Assembly: GCF_026586625.1 (NCBI RefSeq)
Contig: NZ_JAODIW010000008.1
Location: 615,811 to 679,810, forward strand
Direction: 5' to 3'
Length of the DNA: 64,000 bases
Source: Halobium salinum
GTDB lineage: Archaea; Halobacteriota; Halobacteria; Halobacteriales; Haloferacaceae
Shown here: piece by piece, positions 49,482-57,984 of the stretch
How the letters are laid out: the number at the start of each line of letters is the position of its first letter
Numbering within the stretch: the stretch's first letter is position 1
Notes under the pieces: model-generated
Databases searched by the model: none
Seen by the model: the letters and a program-made list of their open reading frames with translations, nothing else
Told to the model about the DNA's origin: nothing
Translations under genes and position numbers: made by a program

Positions 49482-50294
49482 ATGAGCGGCCTCTCGCTCG
49501 ACGCCACGCAACTCGACCGCTACTCCCGGCACATCATCATGGACGAGGTGGGGCCGGAGGGACAGAAACGCCTGCTCGACGGGCGCGTCCTCGTCGTCGG
49601 TGCCGGCGGACTCGGCGCCCCGGTCGTCCAGTACCTCGCCGCCGCCGGCGTCGGGGAACTGGTCGTCGTCGACGACGACGTCGTCGAGCGCTCGAACCTC
49701 CAGCGACAGGTCATCCACGCCGACGCCGACGTGGGGGTGCCGAAGGCCGAGAGCGCGAAGGCGTTCGTCGAGCGGCTCAACCCCGACGTGACCGTCGAGG
49801 CCCACGAGACCCGTCTCGACCGGGAGAACGCCGAGTCGCTCGTCGCCGACTGCGACGCCGTCGTCGACGCCTCCGACAACTTCCGGACGCGCTATCTGGT
49901 CAACGACGTAGCACGGTTGGCCGGCGTGCCGGTCGCCCACGGCGCCATCTACAAGTTCGAGGGGCAGGCGACGACGCTCGTCCCTGGTGGCCCCTGCTAC
50001 CGCTGTCTGTTCCCCGAGGCGCCGGAACCGGGGGAGGTGCCCGACTGTGCGACGACCGGCGTGCTCGGAGTCCTCCCGGGCGTCCTCGGCACGATTCAGG
50101 CCACCGAGGCCGTGAAGCTCCTGCTCGGCGCCGGCGACCCGCTCTCGGGGCGCCTGCTGTTCTACGATGCCCTCGAGATGAGCTTCGAGACGGTTCCCTA
50201 CCGGCAGAACCCCGACTGTCCGGTCTGTGGCGACGACCCCATCGACTCGATAGAGCGGGTCGAGTACACGGGCGGCTGTGGCATCGCCGACTGA
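49482..50294 (+). CDS. ubaA: SAMP-activating enzyme E1 (ThiF/MoeB family)
   Basis: A 270-residue E1-like adenylyltransferase. The ATP site RVLVVGAGGLGAPVVQYLAA (about 35-54), the SNLQRQVIH loop, zinc cysteines CYRC (172, 175) and CPVC near 246-249, and the catalytic-type Cys189 in PDCATTGVLG are all present. In H. volcanii UbaA activates the ubiquitin-like SAMP proteins for protein conjugation, tRNA thiolation and molybdopterin synthesis. The last role could serve the molybdenum enzyme encoded at 52026-54191. It is cytoplasmic and of normal length. Confidence 0.9.
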   Translation: MSGLSLDATQLDRYSRHIIMDEVGPEGQKRLLDGRVLVVGAGGLGAPVVQYLAAAGVGELVVVDDDVVERSNLQRQVIHADADVGVPKAESAKAFVERLNPDVTVEAHETRLDRENAESLVADCDAVVDASDNFRTRYLVNDVARLAGVPVAHGAIYKFEGQATTLVPGGPCYRCLFPEAPEPGEVPDCATTGVLGVLPGVLGTIQATEAVKLLLGAGDPLSGRLLFYDALEMSFETVPYRQNPDCPVCGDDPIDSIERVEYTGGCGIAD

Positions 50295-50461
50295 GGCGGG
50301 CCAACGAGCGACAGATAGGTCGCGACACGACGACCGGGCGGCTAACGCCGTGTGGGGTCAGAACTGAAGAACAACCATTACAATTCGGTGTTTCGGTGAC
50401 GGAGCGGAGCATCGGTACAGAATTACCGACTGTTCGGGTTTAGGTCGTCCAAATAGCTCAG

Positions 50462-50469
50462 ATTTATTA
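50462..50469 (+). promoter_or_regulatory. TATA box that fixes the NifU-like start
   Basis: ATTTATTA lies 27-34 nt before the ATG at 50496. It overlaps the in-frame ATG at 50469, which therefore cannot be in a leaderless transcript. This favours the second ATG as the real start. Confidence 0.6.
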
Positions 50470-50495
50470 TGATTCCGTCCCTCGTTGCGGACGGG

Positions 50496-50822
50496 ATGAG
50501 CGCCCGAAACCTCGAACGACAGACGCGGAGTTTCCTGAGCAACGAGGTCCCGCAGATTCAACAGCACGGCGGCTCCTTCGAGATTCGCGACGTGGACGAG
50601 GAGAACGGACGCGTCACCGTCGCCATCGGCGGCGCCTGCTCCGGCTGTGGCATCGCCCCGATGACGATGAAGGCGATTCGCCGCCGGCTCCCGGAAGAGG
50701 TCGACGACCTCGCCGAGGTTGAGGTCGTGCGGGCCGGCGGCCCGCGTGCGGCCGTGATGCCCTCCGTCACCGACGAGATGGAGGACATGGAGGAGTACGA
50801 GGACTACGACCCGCCGTTCTGA
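50496..50822 (+). CDS. NifU C-terminal domain-like Fe-S scaffold protein
   Basis: A 108-residue protein of the NifU/Nfu C-terminal type. The Fe-S motif CSGCG (about 48-52, in GGACSGCGIAPMTMKAIRRR) can hold a [4Fe-4S] cluster and pass it to target proteins. The fold covers residues 8-85, and the last 25 residues are acidic (EMEDMEEYEDYDPPF). I chose ATG 50496 (MSARNLERQTRSFL) because the TATA box at 50462-50469 would otherwise overlap the gene; the ATG at 50469 would add nine residues. It stands near ubaA and the molybdoenzyme, which needs Fe-S clusters. Confidence 0.78.
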   Translation: MSARNLERQTRSFLSNEVPQIQQHGGSFEIRDVDEENGRVTVAIGGACSGCGIAPMTMKAIRRRLPEEVDDLAEVEVVRAGGPRAAVMPSVTDEMEDMEEYEDYDPPF

Positions 50823-51064
50823 GCCGCGGCCGGACCCGACTCGGGTCACCCTCCCGCGTTCGAGGCGTCTCTTCGAGAACCCCGTGGCGAGCACCGACTA
50901 CCCTGCGGAAGGCGTGTCGAGCGAGTTGCGATAGCTACTGCGACGTTCGACGGGCGGGAGGAGGTGCGAGGGTCGTCACCTCACCCTCGCCTTCGTCTGT
51001 TAAGACCGACTTGAAATAGCAGGCAGAGGGGGAATGCTCTGCGGCCGACCGATGTCCACACGCA

Positions 51065-51268
51065 ATGGGGCAGTACGCGTACACCTGCGTGGACTGTCGG
51101 TGGGCGGTCGCCTTCGACGGTGGATGCGAACAGTCGGTCCTCGATGCGGCGCTCGGCCACTTCGAACAGACGGGCCACACCGTCGAGCGGGCCGACGAGG
51201 ACGCGGCCGACGCAGTCAACGCGACGACCGAAGCGAAGACGCCGGTCGACGACACCGCCGACAGCTGA
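51065..51268 (+). CDS. Small CxxC protein (67 aa)
   Basis: MGQYAYTCVDCRWAVAFDGG: Cys8 and Cys11 form one CxxC, with a third Cys at 21; the rest is helical (SVLDAALGHFEQTGHTVERA) with an acidic Asp/Ala/Thr tail. The coding look is good, and the frame ends before a low-complexity stretch. The family is not recognised; similar short zinc-type proteins are common in haloarchaea. The ~240 nt upstream, after the NifU-like gene, holds nothing I can support. Confidence 0.55.
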   Translation: MGQYAYTCVDCRWAVAFDGGCEQSVLDAALGHFEQTGHTVERADEDAADAVNATTEAKTPVDDTADS

Positions 51269-51289
51269 ACACCCGGCGACTGGACGGTC

Positions 51290-51430
51290 GGTGACGGCGA
51301 CGGCCAGGGACGACCGGCAACGACGACGACGGGCGACGACCGGCGACCAGCGACGACGGACGGCCGGGGACGACGGACGACACGGTCGACGGCGGACGAC
51401 GCGGAGCGACCGAGTACCGGCCGGCCGTCG
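51290..51430. repeat. GAC/CGG-rich low-complexity stretch
   Basis: About 140 nt composed mostly of CGACGACGG, GACCGGCGAC and GGACGACGG units in irregular tandem. No open frame with family-like content crosses it. It separates the small CxxC protein from the thioesterase gene. Confidence 0.45.
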
Positions 51431-51478
51431 CCACGGCGACTCGACAGCTTTTCGGGTGGTCCCACCCTCTCGTCGGCG

Positions 51479-51934
51479 ATGAGTCTCGCCGAGCTTCTCT
51501 CCGCGATGCCCTACGCCGAGCACCTCGGTATCGAGGTCACTGTCGCCGAGGACGGCTACGCGGAGGGCCACCTCAGCCTCGCAGACGAACACTCCTCCGT
51601 CCCCGGTCGGCGGGTCGGCCACGGCGGCGTCGCGTACTCGCTCGCCGACACCGTCGCCGGTGCGGCCGTCATCTCGCTTCACTACGCCGCCACGCCGACC
51701 GTCGACATGCGCATGGACTACCTCGCGCCCGTCACCGACGACCTCCACGCCGAGGCCGAGGTGGTCCGCGACGGCGGGAGCGTCAGCGTCGCCGACGTGA
51801 CCCTCACCGACGCCGCCGGGACCCGCGTCGCGGAGGCTCGCGGCGTATTCAAGACCGGCGGCGGCGACGACGACTCCCCGTGGGGTGACGGCCCCGGTGA
51901 ACTGGACACCGCGTTCGCGGACGAGGGGGAGTGA
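51479..51934 (+). CDS. PaaI-type hotdog-fold thioesterase
   Basis: A 151-residue hotdog protein. The family signature RRVGHGGVAYSLADTVAGAA (about 41-60), with His-Gly-Gly and the Asp/Thr of the following helix, is followed by VDMRMDYLAPVTDDLHAEAE and VADVTLTDAAGTRVAEARGV strands. PaaI-like enzymes hydrolyse aromatic or acyl-CoA thioesters; the exact substrate is unknown. An acidic tail of about 25 residues is extra. Cytoplasmic. It converges with the molybdoenzyme gene. Confidence 0.82.
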   Translation: MSLAELLSAMPYAEHLGIEVTVAEDGYAEGHLSLADEHSSVPGRRVGHGGVAYSLADTVAGAAVISLHYAATPTVDMRMDYLAPVTDDLHAEAEVVRDGGSVSVADVTLTDAAGTRVAEARGVFKTGGGDDDSPWGDGPGELDTAFADEGE

Positions 51935-52025
51935 GACGGCGGCCGACGGACGAGAGCGACTCGCCAGCGCCGCCAAGGGCGAACTGCTTCGCACCGAGCG
52001 TTGGCGGAACCGCTTCTGAAGCGGG

Positions 52026-54191
52026 TCACGCGTCTCGGTTCGGAGCGGAATCCGACCCCTCCGACGCCACCCGAACGTGGACCGCCGAGTGTTTGTACTC
52101 CGGAATCTTCGCGGTCGGGTCGAGCGCGTCGCCCGTCAGCCGGTTCGCCAGCGGCTCCGCGAAGTGGAACGTACAGAAGACGGTCCCGCGTCGGACCGCC
52201 GGCGTCACTTCGGCGGCGACCTCGACGCGACCGCGGTCGTTCTCGACGACGAGGCGGTCGCCGTCGGCGACCCCTCGCTCCGCCGCGTCCTCGGGGTGAA
52301 TCTGCAGCGAGTCCTCCCCGCGGAGCCTCGTGAGGACGCCCGAGCGGCGGGTGACGGCGCCGCTGTTGAAGTGTTGGAGCACCCGGCCGGTGGTGAGCAC
52401 GAGTTGAGTCTCCTCGACCTCGTCGGCGGGGTCGACGTGGTCCACGGGTTCGAGTCGGGCGCGACGCTCCCCGTTCGCGAACGTTTCGGCGTGGAGCACG
52501 CCCGTCCCCTCCGTCGCCCCCTCCGGGAACGGCCAGCGTTGGCTCGCGGCACCGATGCCGGCGTAGCTCACCCCCGCGTAGATGGGGGCGACCCGCCGGA
52601 GTTCGTCGAACGCGGCCTCCGGGTCGGGGTAGTCGAACCCCGGTGTAGCGAGGTCGGCGGCGACGCCCGTCTCCGCCGCGAGGCGTCGAGCGACCTCGGT
52701 CAGCACGTCGAAGTCGCGGCGGGCGTCGCCCGGCGGGTCAGCCGAAGGTCGCGAGCGCTGAATCTGCCGGTCCGTGTTCGTCACCGTCCCGTCCTTCTCC
52801 GCGAACGCGGAGCCGGGGAGCACCACGTCGGCGTACTCCGTCGTCTCCGAGGGGTAGATGTCGTGGACGACGAGGAAAACGTCGTCGAGCGCGTCGGCGA
52901 CCCGGTTCGCGTTCGGCTCGGTGACCGCCGGGTTCTCGCCGAAGACGTACGCCGCGCGCACCTCGTCGCCGAAGCGGTGGGTCAGTTCGACCTCCGTCAG
53001 TCCGGGTTCGGCGGGCGGGGAGACCCCCCACACGTCGGCGACGGCGGCGCGGGCGTCGCGGTCCGTCACGGGGCGGTAGCCGGGGAGGACGTTCGGGAGC
53101 GCCCCCACGTCGCCGGCGCCCTGGACGTTGTTCTGACCGCGCAGGGGGTTGACGCCCGCTCCCCGCTTCCCGACGTTCCCCGTCAGCAGTGCGAGGTTCA
53201 GCAGGGCGTGGACGTTCGCCGTCCCGCAGTGGTGCTGGCTCGTCCCCATCCCGGTGAACGCGGCCGCGCGGTCGGCGCCGCCGTACAGTCGCGCGGCGGC
53301 CCGGAGGTCGGCCGGGTCGACGCCGGCCCGCTCGGCCGCCGCGTCGACGTCGAACCCGTCGAGGTGCGCCCGGAGGGCGTCGAGGCTGTCGGCGTCGATG
53401 CGAGCGTCGAGGAACGCGTCGCCTTCGAGGCCCTCATCGAGGACGACGGCGCACATCGCGTTCAGGAGCGGGATGTCGTACCCGGGGCGGACCGGGAGAT
53501 GCACGTCGGCGTGGCGCGCCGTGGCGGTCTCGCGGGGGTCGACGACCACGAGGTCGGTGCCGCGTTTCAGCGCCGGGTAGAGGTAGGAGGAGAAGATGAC
53601 CGGGTGCTGTTCGGCGGGGTTGGCCCCCCAGACGAGAAAGCAGTCGGCCTCGCCCACGTCGTCGAGCGTGTTCGTCATCGCGCCCGCGCCGAAGCGGCCG
53701 GCCATCGCGGCGACCGTCGAGGCGTGACAGAGCCGGGCGCAGTTGTCGACGTTGTTGGTGCCGAGCACTCGCGCCAGCTTCCCGAGCACGTAGTTCTCCT
53801 CGTTCGTGCAGTTCGAGGAGGCGAAGAAGGCGAGCGCGTCCGGGCCGAACTCGTCGCGGACGCCGGCGAACTCGTCGACGACGCGGGAGAGCGCCTCGTC
53901 CCACGACGCCTCGCGGAGGCCGCCGCCCGGCGCGTCGCGGACCATGGGAGCCGTCAGCCGCTCGTCGTCGCCGACCACGTCGTAGGCGGCGACCCCCTTC
54001 GGACAGAGTTCGCCGCGGCGGTTCACCGCGCCCTTCGCGCCGACACCGACCCCACGGCGCTCGTCGTACCGGAGCGCACAGCCGACGCCGCAGAAGGGAC
54101 AGACAGCGTGGTCGGGGGCGGACGCCGGGGCCGGGTCGACGTCGTCGCCGGTCGAGTCGGTGTCGTCGCCGGTCAAGTCGTCCGAGGCCAT
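52026..54191 (-). CDS. Formate dehydrogenase-like molybdopterin oxidoreductase, alpha subunit
   Basis: A 721-residue molybdopterin enzyme. It holds a [4Fe-4S] site (Cys31, Cys34, Cys38, Cys63; CPFCGVGC ... ELCPKG) and the formate-dehydrogenase motif NCARLCHASTV in which Cys155 takes the place of selenocysteine and would bind molybdenum or tungsten. QNNVQGAGDVGALPNVLPGY is also typical of this family. The C-terminal beta domain (VLTTGRVLQHFNSGAVTRRS) completes the fold. It has no signal peptide, so it is cytoplasmic. No beta/gamma subunit, FdhD or transport protein is adjacent, so the electron acceptor is unknown. ATG 54191 was chosen; an ATG at 54206 would add five residues. Assimilatory nitrate reductase is the main alternative. 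Confidence 0.8.
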   Translation of the reverse strand: MASDDLTGDDTDSTGDDVDPAPASAPDHAVCPFCGVGCALRYDERRGVGVGAKGAVNRRGELCPKGVAAYDVVGDDERLTAPMVRDAPGGGLREASWDEALSRVVDEFAGVRDEFGPDALAFFASSNCTNEENYVLGKLARVLGTNNVDNCARLCHASTVAAMAGRFGAGAMTNTLDDVGEADCFLVWGANPAEQHPVIFSSYLYPALKRGTDLVVVDPRETATARHADVHLPVRPGYDIPLLNAMCAVVLDEGLEGDAFLDARIDADSLDALRAHLDGFDVDAAAERAGVDPADLRAAARLYGGADRAAAFTGMGTSQHHCGTANVHALLNLALLTGNVGKRGAGVNPLRGQNNVQGAGDVGALPNVLPGYRPVTDRDARAAVADVWGVSPPAEPGLTEVELTHRFGDEVRAAYVFGENPAVTEPNANRVADALDDVFLVVHDIYPSETTEYADVVLPGSAFAEKDGTVTNTDRQIQRSRPSADPPGDARRDFDVLTEVARRLAAETGVAADLATPGFDYPDPEAAFDELRRVAPIYAGVSYAGIGAASQRWPFPEGATEGTGVLHAETFANGERRARLEPVDHVDPADEVEETQLVLTTGRVLQHFNSGAVTRRSGVLTRLRGEDSLQIHPEDAAERGVADGDRLVVENDRGRVEVAAEVTPAVRRGTVFCTFHFAEPLANRLTGDALDPTAKIPEYKHSAVHVRVASEGSDSAPNRDA

Positions 54192-54241
54192 GTGACCCGT
54201 ATACACGGCGACTGGCTAATCGGTACCGGCGCGGGCGGCGG

Positions 54242-55825
54242 CTACGTCACGAACGTCAGCCCGGCGGCGAACAGCCCGTAGAGGAGCGTGGTCGTGACGA
54301 CGGCCATGAGCGCGTCGAGGAGGAGCCCGGCCCGGAGCATCTCCCGGCGGGTCACCGCGCCGGTGCCGAAGACGACGGCGTTCGGGGGTGTGGCGACCGG
54401 GAGCGCGAACCCGTAGCTCGCGGCGACCGCGCTGGCGACCGCGAGCGTCGCCCCCGCGACCTCGGGTGCGAGCCCGTACGCCGGCCCGCGGGCGACGCCG
54501 ATTGCGACGAGGACCGGTGCGAGCACCGCGACCGTGGCCGTGTTCGAGGCGAGTTCCGAGAGCAGGACGGTGAGGACGACGACGGCGAACAGCAGTGCGA
54601 ACAGGGGAACCCCGGCGAGCGTGTCGAACACCGCCCCGGCGAGCCACTCGGTCGCACCGGTCGAGCCGAGCGCGTCGGCGAGCGAGATGCCGCCGCCGAA
54701 CAGCAGGAGGGTGTTCCAGTCGATGCCGGCCACGTCGTCGGCGTCGGAGACGCCGAGCAGGACCAGCGCCGGCACCGCGAGCACGGCGACGACCGCGAAG
54801 TAGAGCACGCCCTGGTGGTCGCCGGCGCCGAGGAGGCTCGGTCCCGGCCCGCCGAACAGCGTGACGTAGAGAGGCCCCGGGAGGACGTTCTCGAACAGGA
54901 AGCCGACCCCGCCGAGCAGCCACAGCACCGCGACGGCGACGAACACCGACGCGGCCCGACGACCGCCCGGCCCGAGCGGCGGACGGTCGGTGGTCGAGAC
55001 CGACGGCGTGGAAGCGTTCGACCCTCCCGACGACGGCGGGTGGAGTCGAACGAGGAGGAGCCACGCGAGCGGGAGCGTGACGGCGACGAGCGGGAGACCG
55101 AGCGCCGCCCACTCCAGGAAGGTGACGCTGACGCCGAGTTGAGCGTCGAGGGCGGCGACGACGATGGCGTTCGGCGGCGTGCCGACGAGCGTTCCCAGCC
55201 CGCCGATACTCGCGGCGTAGGCCACCCCGAGCAGCGTCGCGGTTCGGAGGGACGACGGCGGCGTCTCGGCCGCGTCACCGGCGTCAGCGTCGGTCGAAGG
55301 CGCGGGAGCGGGGTCGGCGACGCCGACCGCGTCGGCCCCGGCCCCCTCTACCTCTCGCACCAGTCCGAGCGCGACGGGGACCATCATCGCCGCCGTGGCG
55401 GTGTTCGAGACGACCATCGAGAGGAGCGCGGTGGCGAGCATGACGCCGAGGACGAGCCGACGCGGCGACGTGCCGACGGTCGCGACGAGCGCGAGCGCGA
55501 CCCGACGGTCGACGCCGTGGCGCGACAGCGCGTCCGCGAGGACGAACGTCCCCAGGAAGAGGAAGATGACGGGGTCGGCAAAGCCCGACAGCGCCGCCTC
55601 GAACTCGGAAACGACGCCGAGGGCGACGAGCCAGACGGGGACGAGCAGACCGGTGACCGATAGGGGGAGCCCGCCTGACACCCACAACGTCCCCGCGAAG
55701 GCGGCCGTCGCCAACGCGTACTGTCCCTCGACGGAGAGACCCTGAGGTGCCGGGAGCGCGGCGACGAGGAGCGCGAGGGCGGTCGCGAGGGCGACCAGCC
55801 CGGCGTCACGTCGACCGGTCATCAC
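54242..55825 (-). CDS. SLC13/DASS-type anion transporter
   Basis: A 527-residue integral membrane protein with about eleven hydrophobic segments. It has the repeated SNTATA motif of the DASS/SLC13 family (VVSNTATAAMMVP and ASNTATVAVL), plus TPPNAIV in both halves (GTPPNAIVVAAL, ATPPNAVVFG), which form the substrate and sodium sites. Substrates of the family are dicarboxylates, sulfate or citrate; which one applies is not clear. A long acidic loop (about 170-200) is a haloarchaeal insertion. It lies next to the formate-dehydrogenase-like gene on the same strand; formate is not a known substrate. Confidence 0.85.
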   Translation of the reverse strand: MMTGRRDAGLVALATALALLVAALPAPQGLSVEGQYALATAAFAGTLWVSGGLPLSVTGLLVPVWLVALGVVSEFEAALSGFADPVIFLFLGTFVLADALSRHGVDRRVALALVATVGTSPRRLVLGVMLATALLSMVVSNTATAAMMVPVALGLVREVEGAGADAVGVADPAPAPSTDADAGDAAETPPSSLRTATLLGVAYAASIGGLGTLVGTPPNAIVVAALDAQLGVSVTFLEWAALGLPLVAVTLPLAWLLLVRLHPPSSGGSNASTPSVSTTDRPPLGPGGRRAASVFVAVAVLWLLGGVGFLFENVLPGPLYVTLFGGPGPSLLGAGDHQGVLYFAVVAVLAVPALVLLGVSDADDVAGIDWNTLLLFGGGISLADALGSTGATEWLAGAVFDTLAGVPLFALLFAVVVLTVLLSELASNTATVAVLAPVLVAIGVARGPAYGLAPEVAGATLAVASAVAASYGFALPVATPPNAVVFGTGAVTRREMLRAGLLLDALMAVVTTTLLYGLFAAGLTFVT

Positions 55826-55926
55826 GTCCTCGAAGCGGGCGCCGTGAGCGAAAGCCTACCGGTCGGTTCACCGGGGACGACGGCGACGACGACAGCCATT
55901 TGCGCCCGCACCCCCCACGGACACGC

Positions 55927-56235
55927 ATGCCCGACCGACTGCTGAAAATCAACGCGTACACCACCTTCGACATGCTCGACGGGACGGCGAGAGGCCACGA
56001 GTTCGAGGAGTCGGCGTTCGCGGTGCTCAACGTCACCGCGCCGCGGAAGAACCCACAGGACGTGACCCTGGAGCTCGAACTCGACAACACCGGACTCGAC
56101 CACCTGCCGGCCCACGCAGACCGGGTGACCCTGTCGGCCGAGCAGGCGCGGACGCTCGCCGCCGAGTTGGAGAAGTACGCCGGGCGCGTCGAGGCGGCGC
56201 AAGCGAGCGCCGAGAGCGACGGCGAGACCGAGTAA
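55927..56235 (+). CDS. Small haloarchaeal protein (DUF6360-like)
   Basis: A 102-residue protein: MPDRLLKINAYTTFDMLDGT opens a beta-rich first half, then LNVTAPRKNPQDVTLELELD and VTLSAEQARTLAAELEKYAG. I believe it belongs to the haloarchaeal DUF6360 family; the function is unknown. The ATG at 55927 is the only good start. It is divergent from the transporter with about 100 nt between the starts, and it converges with the protease gene 9 nt after its stop. Confidence 0.65.
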   Translation: MPDRLLKINAYTTFDMLDGTARGHEFEESAFAVLNVTAPRKNPQDVTLELELDNTGLDHLPAHADRVTLSAEQARTLAAELEKYAGRVEAAQASAESDGETE

Positions 56236-56244
56236 TCACCGTAC

Positions 56245-57387
56245 TCAGAGCGCCGGGAGCGCCCCGGCCTCGACCTCGACGTCCCGACGTTCCCCGTCCC
56301 GGAGCACCGTGAGCGTCACCGTCTCGCCCGGCGTCGTCTGCAGTTCGAGGTACTCCGAGAACTCCTGTCGGGTCGACACCTGCTCGCCGCCGACGGCGAG
56401 AATCACGTCGCCGCCGACGGGCACCTCGAACCCGGCGACCTGCTCGGTGCCGGTGGCGGGTTGGAGCGTTCCGGCCGCGGGCGACCCCTCGGCGACGCGG
56501 GCGACGAGCAGGCCGCGGGTTCGGTCCAACCCGTTCGCCTCGGCGACCACGTCCGTCACGGGGAGGAGGGTAAGGCCGAGCGTCGGATGGCTGTAGCGCC
56601 CCTCGTCGACGAGGGCGGCGACGACCTTTCGAGTCAGCGGGGCGGAGATGGCGAAGGCGATGTTCTCGCCGCCGCCGGAGTTGACGACGCCGAGGACGGT
56701 GCCGTCGAGGCCGACGAGGGGGCCGCCGCTGTTGCCGGGGTTGACCGCCGCGTCGGTCTGAATCCCGTTCGGGATTCGGTAGTCGCTCTCCGCGGGGCTC
56801 GGCACGAGACGGTCGACGCCGCTGACGACACCGGTCGTGAGCGAGCCCTGTAGACCGTAGGGACTGCCGACGACGGCCACTTTGGTGCCGACCGGCGGCT
56901 CCGACTCGGCGAGGTCGAGCGGGTCGGCGTAGTCAGGCTTCGAGCCGACGCGGACGACCCCGAGGTCGGCTCGGGGGTCGGTGCCGACTACTCGCCCCCG
57001 GACCGACTCCCCCTGACTGAACTGCACGCTGACGGCGTCCGCACCGGCGATGACGTGGTGGTTCGTCACGACGTGCTCGCCGTCGTACAGCCAACCGGAC
57101 CCCTGCGACCCCTCCGGCGTCCGCAGGAGGACGATCGAGCCGACCACCGACTCGTAGAGCTGCGTGTACACGTCCTCCTCGCCCGCGGTCGCGTCCGCGG
57201 CCGACGTTCGGTTCCCCTCGGTCGCGGCGGCGCTCGTCGTCGCGTTCTCGCTGCCGGTTCCGGTCGCGTTCGCCGACGACCCGTTCGTTCCCGAACCGCT
57301 GGTGCCGCCACAGCCGGCGACGCCGACGGCGAGCGCCGTCCCCACCCCGCCGAGAAGCCGCCGTCTCGAGATGTGTCGCTCCGACAT
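56245..57387 (-). CDS. HtrA-like S1C serine protease, Tat lipoprotein
   Basis: A 380-residue exported protease. The N-terminus MSERHISRRRLLGGVGTALA has a twin-arginine signal, and AGCGG gives lipobox Cys26, so it is anchored outside the membrane after Tat export. A Ser/Thr/Asn-rich linker (27-70) leads to a trypsin-like domain with His111 (VTNHHVI), Asp141 (DPRADLGVVRV) and Ser220 (NPGNSGGPL), then one PDZ domain (about 275-375, GFEVPVGGDVILAVGGEQVS). It should degrade misfolded surface proteins. ATG 57387. It lies between two genes of opposite direction. Confidence 0.9.
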   Translation of the reverse strand: MSERHISRRRLLGGVGTALAVGVAGCGGTSGSGTNGSSANATGTGSENATTSAAATEGNRTSAADATAGEEDVYTQLYESVVGSIVLLRTPEGSQGSGWLYDGEHVVTNHHVIAGADAVSVQFSQGESVRGRVVGTDPRADLGVVRVGSKPDYADPLDLAESEPPVGTKVAVVGSPYGLQGSLTTGVVSGVDRLVPSPAESDYRIPNGIQTDAAVNPGNSGGPLVGLDGTVLGVVNSGGGENIAFAISAPLTRKVVAALVDEGRYSHPTLGLTLLPVTDVVAEANGLDRTRGLLVARVAEGSPAAGTLQPATGTEQVAGFEVPVGGDVILAVGGEQVSTRQEFSEYLELQTTPGETVTLTVLRDGERRDVEVEAGALPAL

Positions 57388-57506
57388 ATCACCGAGTTGG
57401 GCCGCGCGTCGGAAAGGGGTACTCACCGATACCCCCCGAACGTTGCCGCGAGGGCGGCGGCGGGTCGGCGGCGTCGCGACGCTCGTGTCCGCGTCGCCGA
57501 CGCGTT

Positions 57507-57941
57507 CTACCCGTCCACGGCGTCGTGGCGGTCGAACCCGTCGGCCCGGGCCCGCCACTCCCGCTGTTGGGCCCGCTCGCTGACGTGGGTCCGGCCGTCC
57601 GCGAGGTCGTCGCGGACGGACGCCTCGAACGCCGTAATCGGGTCGAGGAAGTCGCGCTCGAACGCCTCGACGACCTCGTAGCTCCAGCGGTCGTCGACGA
57701 TGCCGGCCGGGAGGTGTCGGTCGCGGAGTCGGTCGGCGAGTTCGTCGTGGCCGGCCGCTCTGAGGCTCGCCTCGGCGGCGTGGAACCGGTCCATCGCGTG
57801 ACCCACCCGGTGGTGGAAGTCGAGGAGCGACCCGTACGCCCGGTAGACGTGTTCGATGCCGAGTTGACAGTGGTGGAGGGCGTCCCGTTGTTCGGCAGTG
57901 AGGTCGACGCCGTCGGGAGGGGTGGTCGGCTCGTCGGTCAT
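57507..57941 (-). CDS. Conserved helical protein of unknown function
   Basis: A 144-residue, likely all-helical protein: DALHHCQLGIEHVYRAYGSL, LDFHHRVGHAMDRFHAAEAS, and VDDRWSYEVVEAFERDFLDP. Several His residues (HHCQ, DFHHR, MDRFH) are placed as in metal-binding helix bundles, but no known family is certain. Similar proteins occur in haloarchaea to my knowledge. It is 43 nt upstream-to-downstream from the DoxX gene on the same strand. Cytoplasmic. Confidence 0.55.
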   Translation of the reverse strand: MTDEPTTPPDGVDLTAEQRDALHHCQLGIEHVYRAYGSLLDFHHRVGHAMDRFHAAEASLRAAGHDELADRLRDRHLPAGIVDDRWSYEVVEAFERDFLDPITAFEASVRDDLADGRTHVSERAQQREWRARADGFDRHDAVDG

Positions 57942-57984
57942 GCAGGACAGTTCGAGCGGCGAGGAGAAAGCGGTTGTCGGGGGG

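Noticed and set aside
50469-50495. ATG at 50469 as the NifU-like start.
   Set aside because: It overlaps the TATA box; the ATG at 50496 has the correct leaderless spacing.
51270-51478. A coding region in the GAC/CGG-rich stretch.
   Set aside because: All frames there give low-complexity Arg/Asp/Thr peptides without family features or a plausible start.
52026-54191. Assimilatory nitrate reductase (NasA) as primary call.
   Set aside because: The NCARLCHASTV motif with Cys at the selenocysteine position and the Q-N-N-V-Q-G motif fit formate dehydrogenase better; no nitrite reductase or nitrate transporter gene is nearby. Kept as an alternative.
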